DNA of 64,000 bases from an uncultured Rivibacter sp. (GCA_946480925.1 CAMLLU010000004.1:1-64000), one strand, 5' to 3'. Shown: positions 41,513 to 51,338, counted from the first letter of the stretch. Numbers and translations are program-made. Notes: a model not told the origin generated them from the sequence alone.

Positions 41513-41581
41513 ATGGAATGGTTTGCCAGCCTACTGATCGTTCTCTTGGGGACGTGGTGGGCGCTGTCAAAGCGCCGATGA
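41513..41581 (+). CDS. Micro-ORF: 22-residue single-helix membrane peptide
   Basis: An unannotated-looking ORF of 22 codons beginning MEWFASLLIVLLG and ending WWALSKRR. Residues 3-18 form a hydrophobic helix, and the C-terminus is Lys/Arg-rich, predicting a cytoplasmic C-terminus. AAGG lies five bases upstream of the ATG. Its TGA stop overlaps the hemP start as ATGA, and it lies 16 bases after bfd in the same direction, so it is placed as a middle cistron of an iron-regulated operon. I know no named family for it. It may act as a small membrane protein or merely couple translation into hemP. Confidence 0.6.
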   Translation: MEWFASLLIVLLGTWWALSKRR

Positions 41582-41808
41582 CTCAGCATGGCGACTCACA
41601 CATACCGCAAATGAAAACCATCACCTTGCCCACACATCCGGAACCGGTGCGCATTCAGAGCCAGCCGATTGGCGAGGCGCCTGCAGCGGATATCACACTC
41701 GCAAGCGATCTACTCATGCGCGGCCGCAAGGTGATCCAGATCCAGCATAACGGGGCGCTTTATCAGTTGCGCGCCACCAAACTCGGCAAGCTGATCCTGA
41801 CCAAATAG
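41578..41808 (+). CDS. hemP: Haemin uptake protein HemP/HmuP
   Basis: Small protein of about 76 residues. The C-terminal half (ITLASDLLMRGRKVIQIQHNGALYQLRATKLGKLILTK) is the conserved HemP domain, with the YQLRATKxGKLILTK ending. HemP/HmuP family members are linked to haem uptake and its regulation in proteobacteria. The ATG at 41578 overlaps the micro-ORF stop; an ATG at 41611 is a shorter alternative start. Downstream of bfd, so both iron functions share one Fur-type promoter. Confidence 0.9.
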   Translation: MTQHGDSHIPQMKTITLPTHPEPVRIQSQPIGEAPAADITLASDLLMRGRKVIQIQHNGALYQLRATKLGKLILTK

Positions 41809-41826
41809 CCAAAGATCATCGTGGGG

Positions 41827-41855
41827 GGACCGTACTGCACTGCAGTGAGCGGTCC
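41827..41855. terminator. Possible hairpin between convergent genes
   Basis: GGACCG at 41827-41832 pairs with CGGTCC at 41850-41855, and inside lies ACTGCA/TGCAGT. The stem has no U-run, so it may be a weak bidirectional terminator between hemP and the GlcG-type gene. Confidence 0.3.
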
Positions 41856-41916
41856 ATTTGCGCAGCCACGCATTTCAGGCAGAACGCCAGAGTGTCCAGC
41901 CACGCTTTTTTTGCCC

Positions 41917-42327
41917 TCAGCCTCCCACTACCGCCGCAATACCGGCCCGGGCGATCTGTGCATCTTCGGATGACTTGACGCCACTGACGCCCACTGCGCC
42001 CACACACTGGCCGGCCACGATGATCGGCACACCACCTTCCAACATCCCCTCCAGCGTCGGTGCGCTCAGGAAAGAGGTTCGCCCCTGGTTGATGATGTCT
42101 TCGTAGCCCTTGCTTTCGCGCCGCCCCAACGCAGCAGTACGCGCCTTGGCAGGCGCAATATGTGAAGAGACAGGAGCCGCCCCGTCGAGTCGCTGGAGCC
42201 ACAACAAGTGGCCGCCATCATCGACGATTGCAATGCTCACGTTCCAAGCGTTTTTGAGTGCTGCCTCTTCAGCCGCCGCCGCGATGGCTTTCACATCCGC
42301 CAAGCTCAGGTAGGGTTTGGTATTCAT
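41917..42327 (-). CDS. GlcG/HbpS-family (DUF336) protein
   Basis: 136 residues, full length for the family. Recognisable segments are LSLADVKAIAAAAEEAALKN, VSIAIVDDGGHLLWLQRLDGA, APAKARTAALGRRES and GGVPIIVAGQCVGAVGVSG. HbpS of Streptomyces binds haem and iron and senses redox stress; GlcG in glycolate operons has no settled function. Convergent with hemP, so an iron or haem role is plausible but only by neighbourhood. Confidence 0.88.
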   Translation of the reverse strand: MNTKPYLSLADVKAIAAAAEEAALKNAWNVSIAIVDDGGHLLWLQRLDGAAPVSSHIAPAKARTAALGRRESKGYEDIINQGRTSFLSAPTLEGMLEGGVPIIVAGQCVGAVGVSGVKSSEDAQIARAGIAAVVGG

Positions 42328-42515
42328 GTTTGTTTGACCTCGATTCCTCGACTGTTTGTTCGCTCAGAAGGACCCGCAGCGTCACGCAACCGGGAGGCTG
42401 ATGCGCTCAAGGTTTGCCAAGATCGCTACGGGGTAGCCCGGCATTTTCGCCTTGAGCGCAGGAACTAGAATCTGTCATGTCGGTCTGATCGGGACCATTC
42501 TTCAATGGAGATGCA

Positions 42516-43205
42516 ATGAACGAGACCTTGCAAACCGTTTACGCTGACTCAGGCGCCCTTGCCGAGCAGCGCAATCGGGTGTTGCGCAACACCTACTGGC
42601 TGCTGGCTTTGTCCATGGTGCCCACGGTGCTGGGCGCGTGGGTCGGCGTGAGCACCGGCATCATGGCCACGATGGGCAACGGCTTGAGCCTGATCGTCTT
42701 CCTGGTCGGCGCCTTCGGCCTAATGTTCGCCATCGAGAAGACCAAGCACTCGTCCACTGGTGTGGTGATGCTGCTGGCCTTCACGTTTTTCATGGGGCTG
42801 ATGCTGTCGCGCCTGCTGGCTGTCATTCTTGGTTTCAAGAACGGCTCTTCGCTCATCATGACGGCCTTTGGCGGCACCGCCGTCGTGTTTTTCGCAATGG
42901 CGTCATTGGCCACCGTCATCAAGCGCGACCTGAGCGGCATGGGCAAGTTCTTGTTCGTTGGCGCCATCATGCTGTTGGTCGCCGGCCTCGTGAATGTGTT
43001 CCTCCAGTCGTCGGCGCTGATGCTCACGCTGAGCGTTATTGCGATCGGCCTGTTCTCGGCCTTCATGCTCTACGACTTGAAGCGCGTGATCGACGGCGGT
43101 GAGACCAACTACATCTCGGCTACGCTCGCGATTTACCTCGACATCTACAACGTCTTCCAGTCGCTGCTGGCGCTGCTGGGGATCTTCGGCGGCGAACGCG
43201 AATAA
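42516..43205 (+). CDS. Bax inhibitor-1/YccA-family membrane protein
   Basis: Seven-helix inner-membrane protein, 229 residues. It carries the family C-terminal signature FSAFMLYDLKRVIDGGETNYISATLAIYLDIYNVFQSLL. In E. coli YccA inhibits FtsH proteolysis, and ftsH is present in this window about 10 kb away. The ATG at 42516 has GGAGATGCA upstream. A terminator follows the stop. The 188-bp space upstream (42328-42515) shows no gene. Confidence 0.92.
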   Translation: MNETLQTVYADSGALAEQRNRVLRNTYWLLALSMVPTVLGAWVGVSTGIMATMGNGLSLIVFLVGAFGLMFAIEKTKHSSTGVVMLLAFTFFMGLMLSRLLAVILGFKNGSSLIMTAFGGTAVVFFAMASLATVIKRDLSGMGKFLFVGAIMLLVAGLVNVFLQSSALMLTLSVIAIGLFSAFMLYDLKRVIDGGETNYISATLAIYLDIYNVFQSLLALLGIFGGERE

Positions 43206-43229
43206 GCGCATCCTGCGCCAAGCGTGAGA

Positions 43230-43260
43230 AACGGGGCCCTCGGGCCTCGTTCCTTTTGTT
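43230..43260 (+). terminator. Terminator after YccA-type gene
   Basis: AACGGGGCCC and GGGCCTCGTT pair with one G-T wobble around a tight loop and are followed by CCTTTTGTT. It lies 25 bases after the stop and ends in the gap to convergent dnaB. Confidence 0.75.
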
Positions 43261-43271
43261 CGTTTCTTTTG

Positions 43272-44717
43272 TCAGTACTCGCTGCCGCCGCTGTCGTACC
43301 CTGGCGCAAGGTTGTCAAACTTGGTGAGCGGCTTCAGGAAGGCCAGCTTCACCGTGCCGACCGGGCCGTTACGCTGCTTGGCAATGATGATCTCCGCCAC
43401 ACCGGGCTCCTTGGTCGGGTTGGGCCCATCCGGGCGGTTGTAGTACTCGTCCCGGTAGATGAACATGATCACGTCGGCATCCTGCTCGATGGCGCCGGAC
43501 TCCCGCAAGTCACTCATCATCGGCCGCTTGTCGGTTCGTGTCTCGACGCTGCGGTTGAGCTGCGACAGTGCAATCACCGGACACTGCAGCTCCTTGGCCA
43601 GCGCCTTCAGGCCTCGCGAAATCTCGCCCAGCACGGTGGCACGGTTTTCTTCGCTGCCGCCACCGGAGCCCGTCATCAGCTGAAGGTAGTCCACCACGAT
43701 GAGCCCGAGCTTGCCGCACTGGCGAGCCTGCCGCCGCGCGCGGGCGCGCAGTTCGCTGGGGCTGAGGCCTGGCGTCTCGTCGATGAAGAGGCTGACATTG
43801 CGCATCTTCTCGACTGCGTCGCTCAGGCGCCCCCACTCGTCGTCGTTGAGCTTGCCGGTGCGCAGGTGCTGCTGGTCGATGCGCCCCATCGAGCCGACCA
43901 TACGCAAAGCGAGCTGGGCCGCCCCCATTTCCATGGAGAACACGACTGCGGGCAGGCCCTCGTTGGCAGCGACGCTTTCGGCAATGTTCAGAGCGAAGGC
44001 CGTCTTGCCCATCGAGGGACGCGCGGCCAGCACGATCAGGTCGCCGGGCTGGAGGCCGGCGGTCATCCGATCGAGGTCGAAGAAGCCCGAGCGCACACCG
44101 GTCACCTCTTCCGCGCCGTTTTCATACAGCTCGGTGACGCGGTCGAGCAGGTCCACCACGAGGTTGTCCATCGACTGGAAACCCTGCTTGCTACGCGAGC
44201 CCTCCTCACCGATCTTGAAGATCTTGCCTTCGGCCTCGTCCAGGATCTGCGGCACCGGGCGGCCCTGAGGATTGAACGCCGCGGTGGCGATCTCGTCGCT
44301 CACCGTCACCAGCTTGCGCAGGATGGCTCGCTCACGAACGATCTCTGCATAGCGGCGCAGGTTCGCCGCGCTCGGAACACTCTGTGCCAGCGAGTTCAGG
44401 TACGCCAGCCCGCCGACCTCTTCCGCCTTGCCGAGCGACTGCAACTGCTCGAAGACTGTGATCACGTCAGCCGGCTTGCTCGCATTGATGAGCGCACCAG
44501 TGGCAGCAAAGATCAGGCGGTGGTCATGGCGATAGAAATCGCTTTCGGTCACCAAGTCGCCAGCACGGTCCCACGCGCTGTTGTCGAGCAGCAAGCCGCC
44601 CAGCACGCTCTGTTCGGCCTCAATCGAGTGCGGCGGGATGCGCAGGCGCGCAACTTCGTCGTCACTGCCGCGACGTGGCGAACCCGGGAAATCGGCACCT
44701 GAGAGGATGGCGGACAT
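43272..44717 (-). CDS. dnaB: Replicative DNA helicase
   Basis: Hexameric 5'-3' helicase of the replisome, 481 residues. The N-terminal domain begins LRIPPHSIEAEQSVLGGLLLDN; the RecA-like C-terminal domain has Walker A ARPSMGKTAFALNIA, Walker B GLIVVDYLQLM and the arginine-finger region LSQLNRSVETR. Last gene of the rpsF-priB-rpsR-rplI-dnaB cluster but separated from rplI by a terminator and a 154-bp gap with 20-bp spaced direct repeats, so it may have its own promoter. Confidence 0.98.
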   Translation of the reverse strand: MSAILSGADFPGSPRRGSDDEVARLRIPPHSIEAEQSVLGGLLLDNSAWDRAGDLVTESDFYRHDHRLIFAATGALINASKPADVITVFEQLQSLGKAEEVGGLAYLNSLAQSVPSAANLRRYAEIVRERAILRKLVTVSDEIATAAFNPQGRPVPQILDEAEGKIFKIGEEGSRSKQGFQSMDNLVVDLLDRVTELYENGAEEVTGVRSGFFDLDRMTAGLQPGDLIVLAARPSMGKTAFALNIAESVAANEGLPAVVFSMEMGAAQLALRMVGSMGRIDQQHLRTGKLNDDEWGRLSDAVEKMRNVSLFIDETPGLSPSELRARARRQARQCGKLGLIVVDYLQLMTGSGGGSEENRATVLGEISRGLKALAKELQCPVIALSQLNRSVETRTDKRPMMSDLRESGAIEQDADVIMFIYRDEYYNRPDGPNPTKEPGVAEIIIAKQRNGPVGTVKLAFLKPLTKFDNLAPGYDSGGSEY

Positions 44718-44755
44718 AAGAGGCTGAAGATAGAGGGCGGCTCACGCGCCGACAA

Positions 44756-44790
44756 GTGGACAAGCCTGTGTGTATGTGGACAAGGCTGTG
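44756..44790. repeat. 20-bp spaced direct repeat upstream of dnaB
   Basis: GTGGACAAGCCTGTG at 44756-44770 and GTGGACAAGGCTGTG at 44776-44790 differ at one base and start exactly 20 bp apart. Both contain GTGGACAA, close to the reverse complement of a DnaA box (TGTGGATAA). They lie in the dnaB upstream region. Confidence 0.6.
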
Positions 44791-44821
44791 CACTAGCCGG
44801 GGAAAAGCTGTAAGCAGAATG

Positions 44822-44847
44822 AAAAAGGCCGGTCTAGACCGGCCTTT
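44822..44847 (-). terminator. Terminator after rplI
   Basis: A perfect palindrome (AAAGGCCGGTC/GACCGGCCTTT core) followed on the minus strand by TTTTTC, 25 bases after the rplI stop. It would end the ribosomal protein transcript and leave dnaB with its own or readthrough transcription. Confidence 0.8.
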
Positions 44848-44871
44848 CGTCTGGGGCGATACACGCTGCGC

Positions 44872-45324
44872 TCAGTCGGTCTCGCCCACCACGGTGACGG
44901 TGATGTCCACCACCACATCCGTGTGCAGAGCCACGGACACGGCGTGGTCGCCCACGACCTTCAGCGGGCCGTTGGGCAGGCGCACTTGCGACTTCACCAC
45001 CTCAAAGCCGAGCTTCTTCAGGCCTTCGGCGATGTCGAAGTTGGTGACGGAGCCGAACAGGCGACCATCCACACCAGCCTTCTGGGTAATGGAGACAGTC
45101 TTGCCGGCGAGCTTCTCGCCCTGGGTCTGCGCGGCAGACAGCTTGTCGGCCTGAGCCTTCTCGAGTTCGGCACGCTTGGCTTCGAACTCCTTGATGGCGG
45201 CTTCAGTGGCGCGGCGGGCCGAGCCGGTGGGGATCAGGAAGTTGCGGGCAAAGCCGTCCTTCACCTTCACCACATCACCCAGGTTGCCCAGGTTGGCGAC
45301 TTTCTCGAGCAGGATCACTTGCAT
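44872..45324 (-). CDS. rplI: 50S ribosomal protein bL9
   Basis: 150 residues. The N-terminal RNA-binding domain [25 protein letters not shown] is the family signature, then a long helix (residues 45-75) and the C-terminal domain with [18 protein letters not shown]. 15 bases after rpsR. Confidence 0.98.
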   Translation of the reverse strand: MQVILLEKVANLGNLGDVVKVKDGFARNFLIPTGSARRATEAAIKEFEAKRAELEKAQADKLSAAQTQGEKLAGKTVSITQKAGVDGRLFGSVTNFDIAEGLKKLGFEVVKSQVRLPNGPLKVVGDHAVSVALHTDVVVDITVTVVGETD

Positions 45325-45339
45325 GTCGTCTTGCTCCTC

Positions 45340-45630
45340 TTAGACCTTGTGCTGGTCGCTGTACGGCAGCAGCGCCAGATAGCGGGCGCGCTTGATGCAC
45401 GTGGACAGCTGGCGCTGGTAGATCGCGCGGGTGCCGGTCAGGCGGGCCGGGATGATCTTGCCGTTCTCGGCAATGAAGTCACGCAGGGTGTCGATGTCCT
45501 TGTAGTCGATCTCTTCGACACCGGCGACCGTGAAGCGGCAGAAGCGCTTGCGGCGGAACAGCAGCGATTGCTGGTTGCGCTTGGTCTTGCGGTCCTTGTT
45601 GAAACGACCTTTTCCACGGGGTGGGGCCAT
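45340..45630 (-). CDS. rpsR: 30S ribosomal protein bS18
   Basis: 96 residues with the bS18 motif [29 protein letters not shown] and a basic N-terminus ([20 protein letters not shown]). Binds the platform next to S6; gene order priB-rpsR-rplI is standard. Confidence 0.98.
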   Translation of the reverse strand: MAPPRGKGRFNKDRKTKRNQQSLLFRRKRFCRFTVAGVEEIDYKDIDTLRDFIAENGKIIPARLTGTRAIYQRQLSTCIKRARYLALLPYSDQHKV

Positions 45631-45657
45631 ATTGAGCTCCTGAATCCTAGATCCGAA

Positions 45658-45945
45658 TCAAATGGGTTCGAGTTCAGTGACGTGAAACAGCACGCCCTTG
45701 CCGTTGCGCTGCGAGCCGAGAAATCCTGCGAAACCTGCCGTCGACCCGACGGTGAGCTTCTGCAACTGCTCGGCCACCGCCCCGATGCCGACTGCGCGGA
45801 TCTCGACCGAGACCTTGCGCGGGCGCCCGGCTTCGGTGACCTCGGACTCGTGCTTCAGGCTCAAGTCCAGGGCCGGCAAGCCGGAAGGGGTGTAGCGCAT
45901 GGCACGCTGCTCAACCACTTGCGCCGTCATCACCACGCGATTCAT
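45658..45945 (-). CDS. priB: Primosomal replication protein N
   Basis: 95-residue single-strand DNA-binding OB-fold protein that works with PriA in replication restart. The start MNRVVMTAQVVEQRAMRYTPSGLPAL and the interior VEIRAVGIGAVAEQL segment match PriB. Its presence between rpsF and rpsR is characteristic of beta- and gammaproteobacteria. It ends 27 bases before rpsR. Confidence 0.95.
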   Translation of the reverse strand: MNRVVMTAQVVEQRAMRYTPSGLPALDLSLKHESEVTEAGRPRKVSVEIRAVGIGAVAEQLQKLTVGSTAGFAGFLGSQRNGKGVLFHVTELEPI

Positions 45946-45994
45946 CGCAGGTTCGGGCAGCAGACAGCCAAACAGACGTCCGGGCGCGGCGCCA

Positions 45995-46360
45995 TCAGGC
46001 CGCGTTGAACTCCTGCTGTGCCTTCTTGGCTTCTTCCTTCTCGACCTGGCGCATCATCACCGACGGCGAGGTCTCGGCCTTACTCTTTTGGACCGTGAGG
46101 TGGCGCAGCACGGCGTCGTTGAAGCGGAAGCCGGTTTCCAGCTCTGCCAGGGTTTCATTGCTGCACTCAATGTTCAAGCACAGGTAGTGGGCCTTCGCGA
46201 GCTTGGCGATCATGTAGGCCAGTTGGCGGCGGCCCCAGTCCTCGACGCGGTGCACCTTGCCGCCTGCGGCGGTGATGACACCCTTGTAGCGCTCCAGCAT
46301 GGCTGGAACCTGCTCGCTTTGATCCGGATGGATCAGCAACACGATTTCGTAATGACGCAT
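45995..46360 (-). CDS. rpsF: 30S ribosomal protein bS6
   Basis: 121 residues beginning [25 protein letters not shown], with the conserved [16 protein letters not shown] strand and an acidic/basic tail. CAAGGAG precedes the ATG at 46360. First gene of the cluster; an extended -10 lies about 95 bases upstream. Confidence 0.98.
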   Translation of the reverse strand: MRHYEIVLLIHPDQSEQVPAMLERYKGVITAAGGKVHRVEDWGRRQLAYMIAKLAKAHYLCLNIECSNETLAELETGFRFNDAVLRHLTVQKSKAETSPSVMMRQVEKEEAKKAQQEFNAA

Positions 46361-46453
46361 GTGAACTCCTTGTGGATTCCGCCGAGGCAAGCCGCGGCGA
46401 GGAAGCCGCCCCGTAGCGTCAACTGAACCGGGTGCGGCAAGGGAAAGCTCGCG

Positions 46454-46462
46454 AGTATAGCA
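46454..46462 (-). promoter_or_regulatory. Extended -10 (TGCTATACT) for the rpsF cluster
   Basis: Minus-strand TGCTATACT gives an extended -10 (TGn-TATACT) 94 bases before the rpsF start, within the gap after the symporter stop. The -35 at 17 bp is weak, as expected for an extended -10. Confidence 0.55.
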
Positions 46463-46484
46463 GGCATCCGCTTCGCATCCTCCG

Positions 46485-48584
46485 TCAATGAGCTGAACCG
46501 TTCGGGTACCGAACCCGATCCAGCAATTCAGCCTGTTCCTCGGTAGGCCTGGGTGTGACAAGGCTTACGAGCACTGCGGTCACCAAGCCCGCCGGCACCG
46601 CAAACACAGCAGCGGCAACTGGATCAATGCCCCACCAGCGACTTTCCAGCAAAGGGCGTGTCACGCCGAACAAGCTGCGCAGCAGCGGGATGTTGGCCAC
46701 CATGTAGTAAACACACACAGCCAATCCGACCAGCATGCCCGCAGTGGCACCGGCCCGGTTCGCCCGCCTCCAAAAAAGGCCCAACGCAAGGGCCGGGAAG
46801 AAGGCCGCCGCGGCCAGTGAAAACGCCGCCGAGACGAACTGCAGGATGTCGGCGATGCGCAGCGACGCCACGTAGGCCGCTAACAGCGCCACCATCAACA
46901 CCAGTACTTTCGACAGCATGACCCGCCGGATGGCCGAGGCAGCTGGATTGATGATGCGGTAGTACAGGTCATGCGACAACGCATTGGCCGTTGTGAGCAG
47001 CAACCCGTCGGCAGTGGACAGCGCCGCAGCAAGCCCGCCTGCGGCTACCAGGTAGGTCACGACAAAGGGCATGCCACCGATTTCAGGTGCAGCCAGCACG
47101 ATCACGTCCACGCCCAGGTGCAGTTCACCCAGTTGCAGCACGCCGTCCGCGTTGACATCCTCGGCTGACACGAGCGAAGGATTCAGCTTGGACCAGCGCC
47201 TCAGCCACGCCGGCAACTCGCCGTATGGGAGCCCGACAAGGTTGGAAAGGACTTCGTACTTCACCATCACCGCCAGCGCAGGCGCTGCAACATACAGCAA
47301 AGCAATGAAGAACAAAGTCCACGCCACTGACTTGCGAGCCTGAGCGACGCTAGGGGTCGTGTAGTACCGCATCAAGATGTGGGGCATGGCGGCAGTACCC
47401 ACCATGAGGCAGAACACCAGCGCCAGGAAGTTGCGCCGCGACTGCTCGAAGGCCTGGACCTGTGTCTCGGCCCCCGTCGCCTTGCCGGTGGCGTAGGGCT
47501 CAGCCTGTGCTGGCATGCCGCCCAGGGGTTGGGCGCGCCGCTGCGAGCTCTGCAGCGCCCTCTCGTAGGCAAGCCTTGCCGCGTCTTCCGTGCGCGGCAA
47601 CGCGGCCAGCTTGCGTTCAGCCTGCTGTATACGCGCCAGCGGTGCATCGGCTGCCTTGAGATCGGCAACCTGCTTCGCCAACGCTTTCGCATCCTCTGCC
47701 ATCGCCGCCGGCACGTCGGCCAGCTTGCGCTTGGCCTCATCGGCTTGCCGAGCGAAATGCTCGATCACAGCCTGCTCACCCGGGTCGCTTTTCAGCACCT
47801 GCTCGCGCTCACTGACCTTGGCCAGTTGCTGGGCATAGGCCACCACTGCCACTGGGTTGCCGGTCTGCTTGGCCGACAACCACACCACGGGAATCAGATA
47901 GGCCACGATGAGGATGATGTACTGGGCTACTTGCGTCCATGTCACCGCCCGCATGCCGCCCAGAAATGAGCACACCAGCACTCCTCCCAACCCGACGAAG
48001 ATGCCGATCTCGAAATTGAAGCCCGTGAGGTGCGATGTGATCAGCCCGACGCCATAGATCTGCACCACCACATAAACGAACGACACCATCACCGCTGCCG
48101 CAGCTCCCACCAGGCGCGGCATCACGCCACCGTAGCGGGCGCCCAGGAATTCCGGCACGGTGAACCGCCCGAAGCGCCGCAGATATGGCGCGAGCAGTAG
48201 CGCGACGAGGCAGTAGCCGCCCGTCCAGCCCAGGATGTAGGCCAAGCCGGCAAAGCCCTGCAAATACAGCACGCCGGCCGTGCCGATGAATGAAGCGGCC
48301 GACATCCAATCGGCTGCAGTCGCCATGCCGTTGTACATGGCCGGCACCCGCCGGCCAGCGACGTAGTACTCGGTCTCGTCGGTCGTGCGGCTGGCCAGCC
48401 CGATGACTGCATAGATGGCCACGGTGGCAATCAGGAAGGTGGTACCGATCCAGCCGCGTGGCCAACCGGTGTTTTCGAGCACCGCTAGGCCGCCGATGAA
48501 AAGCACCACGCCCAGCGTGTAGAGCCCGTAGCGGCGATCCAGCTTGCGTTTGAATTCGAGCTGTGTCTCGGCACTGTCGCTCAT
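46485..48584 (-). CDS. VC_2705-type sodium:solute symporter
   Basis: SSS-family Na+/solute symporter, about 699 residues with 12-13 helices. [33 protein letters not shown] matches the ActP-like/VC_2705 signature. Between helices (about residues 250-380) lies a soluble, charged, helical insertion ([20 protein letters not shown] onward) that ordinary ActP lacks. I chose the ATG at 48584, which overlaps a possible 15-codon leader as ATGA; an ATG at 48593 also has a weak Shine-Dalgarno. The small DUF4212 partner often encoded just upstream of this family is absent here. Probable substrates are acetate or other short carboxylates, by family only. Confidence 0.88.
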   Translation of the reverse strand: MSDSAETQLEFKRKLDRRYGLYTLGVVLFIGGLAVLENTGWPRGWIGTTFLIATVAIYAVIGLASRTTDETEYYVAGRRVPAMYNGMATAADWMSAASFIGTAGVLYLQGFAGLAYILGWTGGYCLVALLLAPYLRRFGRFTVPEFLGARYGGVMPRLVGAAAAVMVSFVYVVVQIYGVGLITSHLTGFNFEIGIFVGLGGVLVCSFLGGMRAVTWTQVAQYIILIVAYLIPVVWLSAKQTGNPVAVVAYAQQLAKVSEREQVLKSDPGEQAVIEHFARQADEAKRKLADVPAAMAEDAKALAKQVADLKAADAPLARIQQAERKLAALPRTEDAARLAYERALQSSQRRAQPLGGMPAQAEPYATGKATGAETQVQAFEQSRRNFLALVFCLMVGTAAMPHILMRYYTTPSVAQARKSVAWTLFFIALLYVAAPALAVMVKYEVLSNLVGLPYGELPAWLRRWSKLNPSLVSAEDVNADGVLQLGELHLGVDVIVLAAPEIGGMPFVVTYLVAAGGLAAALSTADGLLLTTANALSHDLYYRIINPAASAIRRVMLSKVLVLMVALLAAYVASLRIADILQFVSAAFSLAAAAFFPALALGLFWRRANRAGATAGMLVGLAVCVYYMVANIPLLRSLFGVTRPLLESRWWGIDPVAAAVFAVPAGLVTAVLVSLVTPRPTEEQAELLDRVRYPNGSAH

Positions 48585-48628
48585 GCGAGCCATCTGCCTC
48601 TTGCGCCCGCCACGCTTACGCTGCCCAT
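48581..48628 (-). CDS. Possible 15-codon leader ORF before the symporter
   Basis: An ATG at 48628 preceded by GGAGG (four bases spacing) opens a 15-codon ORF ([15 protein letters not shown]) whose TGA overlaps the symporter ATG at 48584. It could drive translational coupling or attenuation. The sequence is too short to judge by composition. Confidence 0.3.
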   Translation of the reverse strand: MGSVSVAGARGRWLA

Positions 48629-48719
48629 CACACCTCCGTAGACCAAGCCACGATTGTGTGAAGGGCAGCAGGCCGCCGCGACTAGAGCGAACCCTGTCAC
48701 GGCGCCTCGTTCGCTAGGC

Positions 48720-51116
48720 TCAGCGTCTTGCCAGGCGCTGCCAGGTCTCGACCACCGTGTCGGGATTCAGCGAGATGGAGACGATGCCTTCCTGCGACAG
48801 CCAGTCGGCGAAGTCCGGATGGTCGCTGGGGCCCTGGCCGCAGATGCCCACGTATTTGCCAACTGCACGGCAGGCCGCAATGGCGCGCGAGATCATCGCC
48901 TTGACCGCCGGATCACGCTCGTCGAAGTCAGCCGCCAGCAGCTCCAGCCCCGAGTCACGATCGAGTCCCAATGTGAGCTGGGTCAGGTCGTTCGAGCCGA
49001 TGGACATGCCATCGAAGTACTCGAGGAACTGCTCAGCCAGGATGGCATTGCTGGGGATCTCGCACATCATGATGATGCGCAGACCGTCCTGCCCGCGTTT
49101 GAGACCACGCTCGGCCAACATGCCAGTCACGCGCTCAGCCTGCTTGATGGTGCGCACGAAGGGCACCATGACCTCCACGTTGTCGAGGCCCATGTCGTTG
49201 CGCACACGCCCGAGCGCCTCGCACTCCATCGCGAAGGCTTCTGCGAAGTCCTCGCTGACGTAGCGCGATGCCCCGCGGAAACCGAGCATCGGGTTCTCTT
49301 CATCGGGCTCGTAGCGCGAGCCGCCGATCAGCTTGCGGTATTCGTTGGACTTGAAGTCCGACAGCCGCACGATCACCGGCTTCGGCCAGAAGGCCGCGGC
49401 AATGGTCGCTACACCTTCGACCAGCTTGTCGACGTAGAAAGCACGCGGTGATGCATGGCCTCGCGCCACCGACTCCACCGCCTTCTTCAGGTCCGCATCG
49501 ACGTTCGGATAGTCGAGGATGGCCTTGGGGTGCACGCCGATGTTGTTGTTGATGATGAACTCGAGGCGCGCGAGGCCCACGCCGGAGTTCGGCATCTGCG
49601 CGAAGTCGAACGCGAGCTGCGGATTGCCCACGTTCATCATGATCTTGACCGGGCAATACGGCAGCTCGCCCCGCTGCACTTCAGTCACTTCGGTTTCCAG
49701 CAGACCGTCGTAGATGTAGCCGGTGTCGCCTTCGGAACAAGCCACCGTGACGAGTGCACCGTCCTTCAGCACTTCGGTCGCATCACCGCAGCCGACCACG
49801 GCCGGGATGCCAAGCTCGCGGGCGATGATGGCCGCGTGGCAGGTGCGCCCGCCGCGGTTGGTGACGATGGCCGAGGCTCGCTTCATGACCGGCTCCCAGT
49901 TCGGGTCGGTCATGTCGGTCACGAGCACGTCGCCCGGCTGCACTCGCTCCATCTCGGCAATGCTGTGCACCAGTCGCACTGGACCGGTGCCGATCTTCTG
50001 GCCAATGGCGCGGCCTTCGGCGAGCACGGTGCCCTGCCCCTTGAGCTTGTAGCGATGCTCGGCCTTGCCCTCGGCCTGGCTTTTCACCGTCTCGGGCCGC
50101 GCCTGCAGGATGTACAGCTGGCCATCGCCGCCGTCTTTGCCCCACTCAATGTCCATCGGGCGGCCGTAGTGCTGCTCGATGATGAGCGCGTACTTGGCCA
50201 GTTCGGTCACGTCGGAGTCGGTCAGCGAATAGCGATTGCGCAGCTCGGGCGCCGTGTCCACCGTCTTCACCAGCTTGCCGGTAGCGGCCTTTTCATCAGC
50301 GCTGCTGAACTCCATCTTGATGAGCTTGGAACCCAGGTTGCGGCGAATGATCGCGAGCCTGCCATTCTTGAGCGCCGGCTTGTGGACATAGAACTCGTCG
50401 GGGTTCACCGCGCCCTGCACCACCGTTTCGCCCAGGCCGTAGCTGGAGGTGATGAACACCACGTCCTTGAAGCCTGACTCGGTATCGATGGTGAACATCA
50501 CGCCAGCGGCACCGAGGTCGGAGCGCACCATGCGCTGCACGCCGGCCGACAACGCCACGTCGCTGTGGGCAAAACCCTTGTGCACGCGGTAGCTGATGGC
50601 TCGATCGTTGTAGAGGGAGGCGAACACCTCCTTCATCTTGTGCAGCACTTCCTCGATGCCCACCACGTTGAGGAAGGTCTCCTGCTGGCCAGCGAAGCTG
50701 GCGTCAGGCAGATCTTCAGCAGTGGCCGACGAGCGCACGGCAAACGATGCGCTGGCGTTGCCTGCGGTCAGCTTGGCGAATTCGGCGCGGATGGCTGCTT
50801 CGAGCTCGGGCGGGAACGGCTGTGCTTCCACCCAGCCACGGATCTGTGCGCCGGCCTCAGCCAGCGCACGCACGTCATCGGTGTTGAGCTTGGCCAGCCG
50901 CTCATTGATGCGATTGGCCAGGTTGTCGTGCTTCAGGAACTCTCGAAACGCGTGGGCGGTGGTGGCAAACCCGCCGGGTACGCGCACGCCGGATGCGGCA
51001 AGCTGCGAGATCATTTCGCCGAGGCTGGCATTCTTGCCACCCACCACCTCGACGTCGGTCATTCTCAGGTTCTCAAACGGTACGACCAGGGCGGTCGCCT
51101 CAAAGCGGGAAGACAT
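48720..51116 (-). CDS. ppsA: Phosphoenolpyruvate synthase
   Basis: Converts pyruvate and ATP to phosphoenolpyruvate, AMP and phosphate for gluconeogenesis. 798 residues (E. coli 792). Domains: ATP-grasp N-terminal half ([21 protein letters not shown]), the phosphohistidine domain with [21 protein letters not shown], and the C-terminal PEP-binding barrel with [19 protein letters not shown] and the catalytic Cys in [16 protein letters not shown]. The ATG at 51116 has GGAG upstream. Divergent from its regulator ppsR. Confidence 0.98.
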   Translation of the reverse strand: MSSRFEATALVVPFENLRMTDVEVVGGKNASLGEMISQLAASGVRVPGGFATTAHAFREFLKHDNLANRINERLAKLNTDDVRALAEAGAQIRGWVEAQPFPPELEAAIRAEFAKLTAGNASASFAVRSSATAEDLPDASFAGQQETFLNVVGIEEVLHKMKEVFASLYNDRAISYRVHKGFAHSDVALSAGVQRMVRSDLGAAGVMFTIDTESGFKDVVFITSSYGLGETVVQGAVNPDEFYVHKPALKNGRLAIIRRNLGSKLIKMEFSSADEKAATGKLVKTVDTAPELRNRYSLTDSDVTELAKYALIIEQHYGRPMDIEWGKDGGDGQLYILQARPETVKSQAEGKAEHRYKLKGQGTVLAEGRAIGQKIGTGPVRLVHSIAEMERVQPGDVLVTDMTDPNWEPVMKRASAIVTNRGGRTCHAAIIARELGIPAVVGCGDATEVLKDGALVTVACSEGDTGYIYDGLLETEVTEVQRGELPYCPVKIMMNVGNPQLAFDFAQMPNSGVGLARLEFIINNNIGVHPKAILDYPNVDADLKKAVESVARGHASPRAFYVDKLVEGVATIAAAFWPKPVIVRLSDFKSNEYRKLIGGSRYEPDEENPMLGFRGASRYVSEDFAEAFAMECEALGRVRNDMGLDNVEVMVPFVRTIKQAERVTGMLAERGLKRGQDGLRIIMMCEIPSNAILAEQFLEYFDGMSIGSNDLTQLTLGLDRDSGLELLAADFDERDPAVKAMISRAIAACRAVGKYVGICGQGPSDHPDFADWLSQEGIVSISLNPDTVVETWQRLARR

Positions 51117-51338
51117 GGGAAAGCTCCGTGATGATGAAAAACCGGTGCTCCCGCGTCGTCTCTGCCCTCGGCGCGCCGACACAGCGGCAAGCGAACAGCA
51201 ACCGGCCCACGACGCTTTGTCGATTCTGGTTGTGGGGTGGGCAGGTGCATCAGGGGCTGTAATCGCGAGAAATTGAGGCGGATTCTACGGGTTGGCCGGG
51301 TACGATGGTCGCGCGCGCCACCCCTTCATACAAACGTC

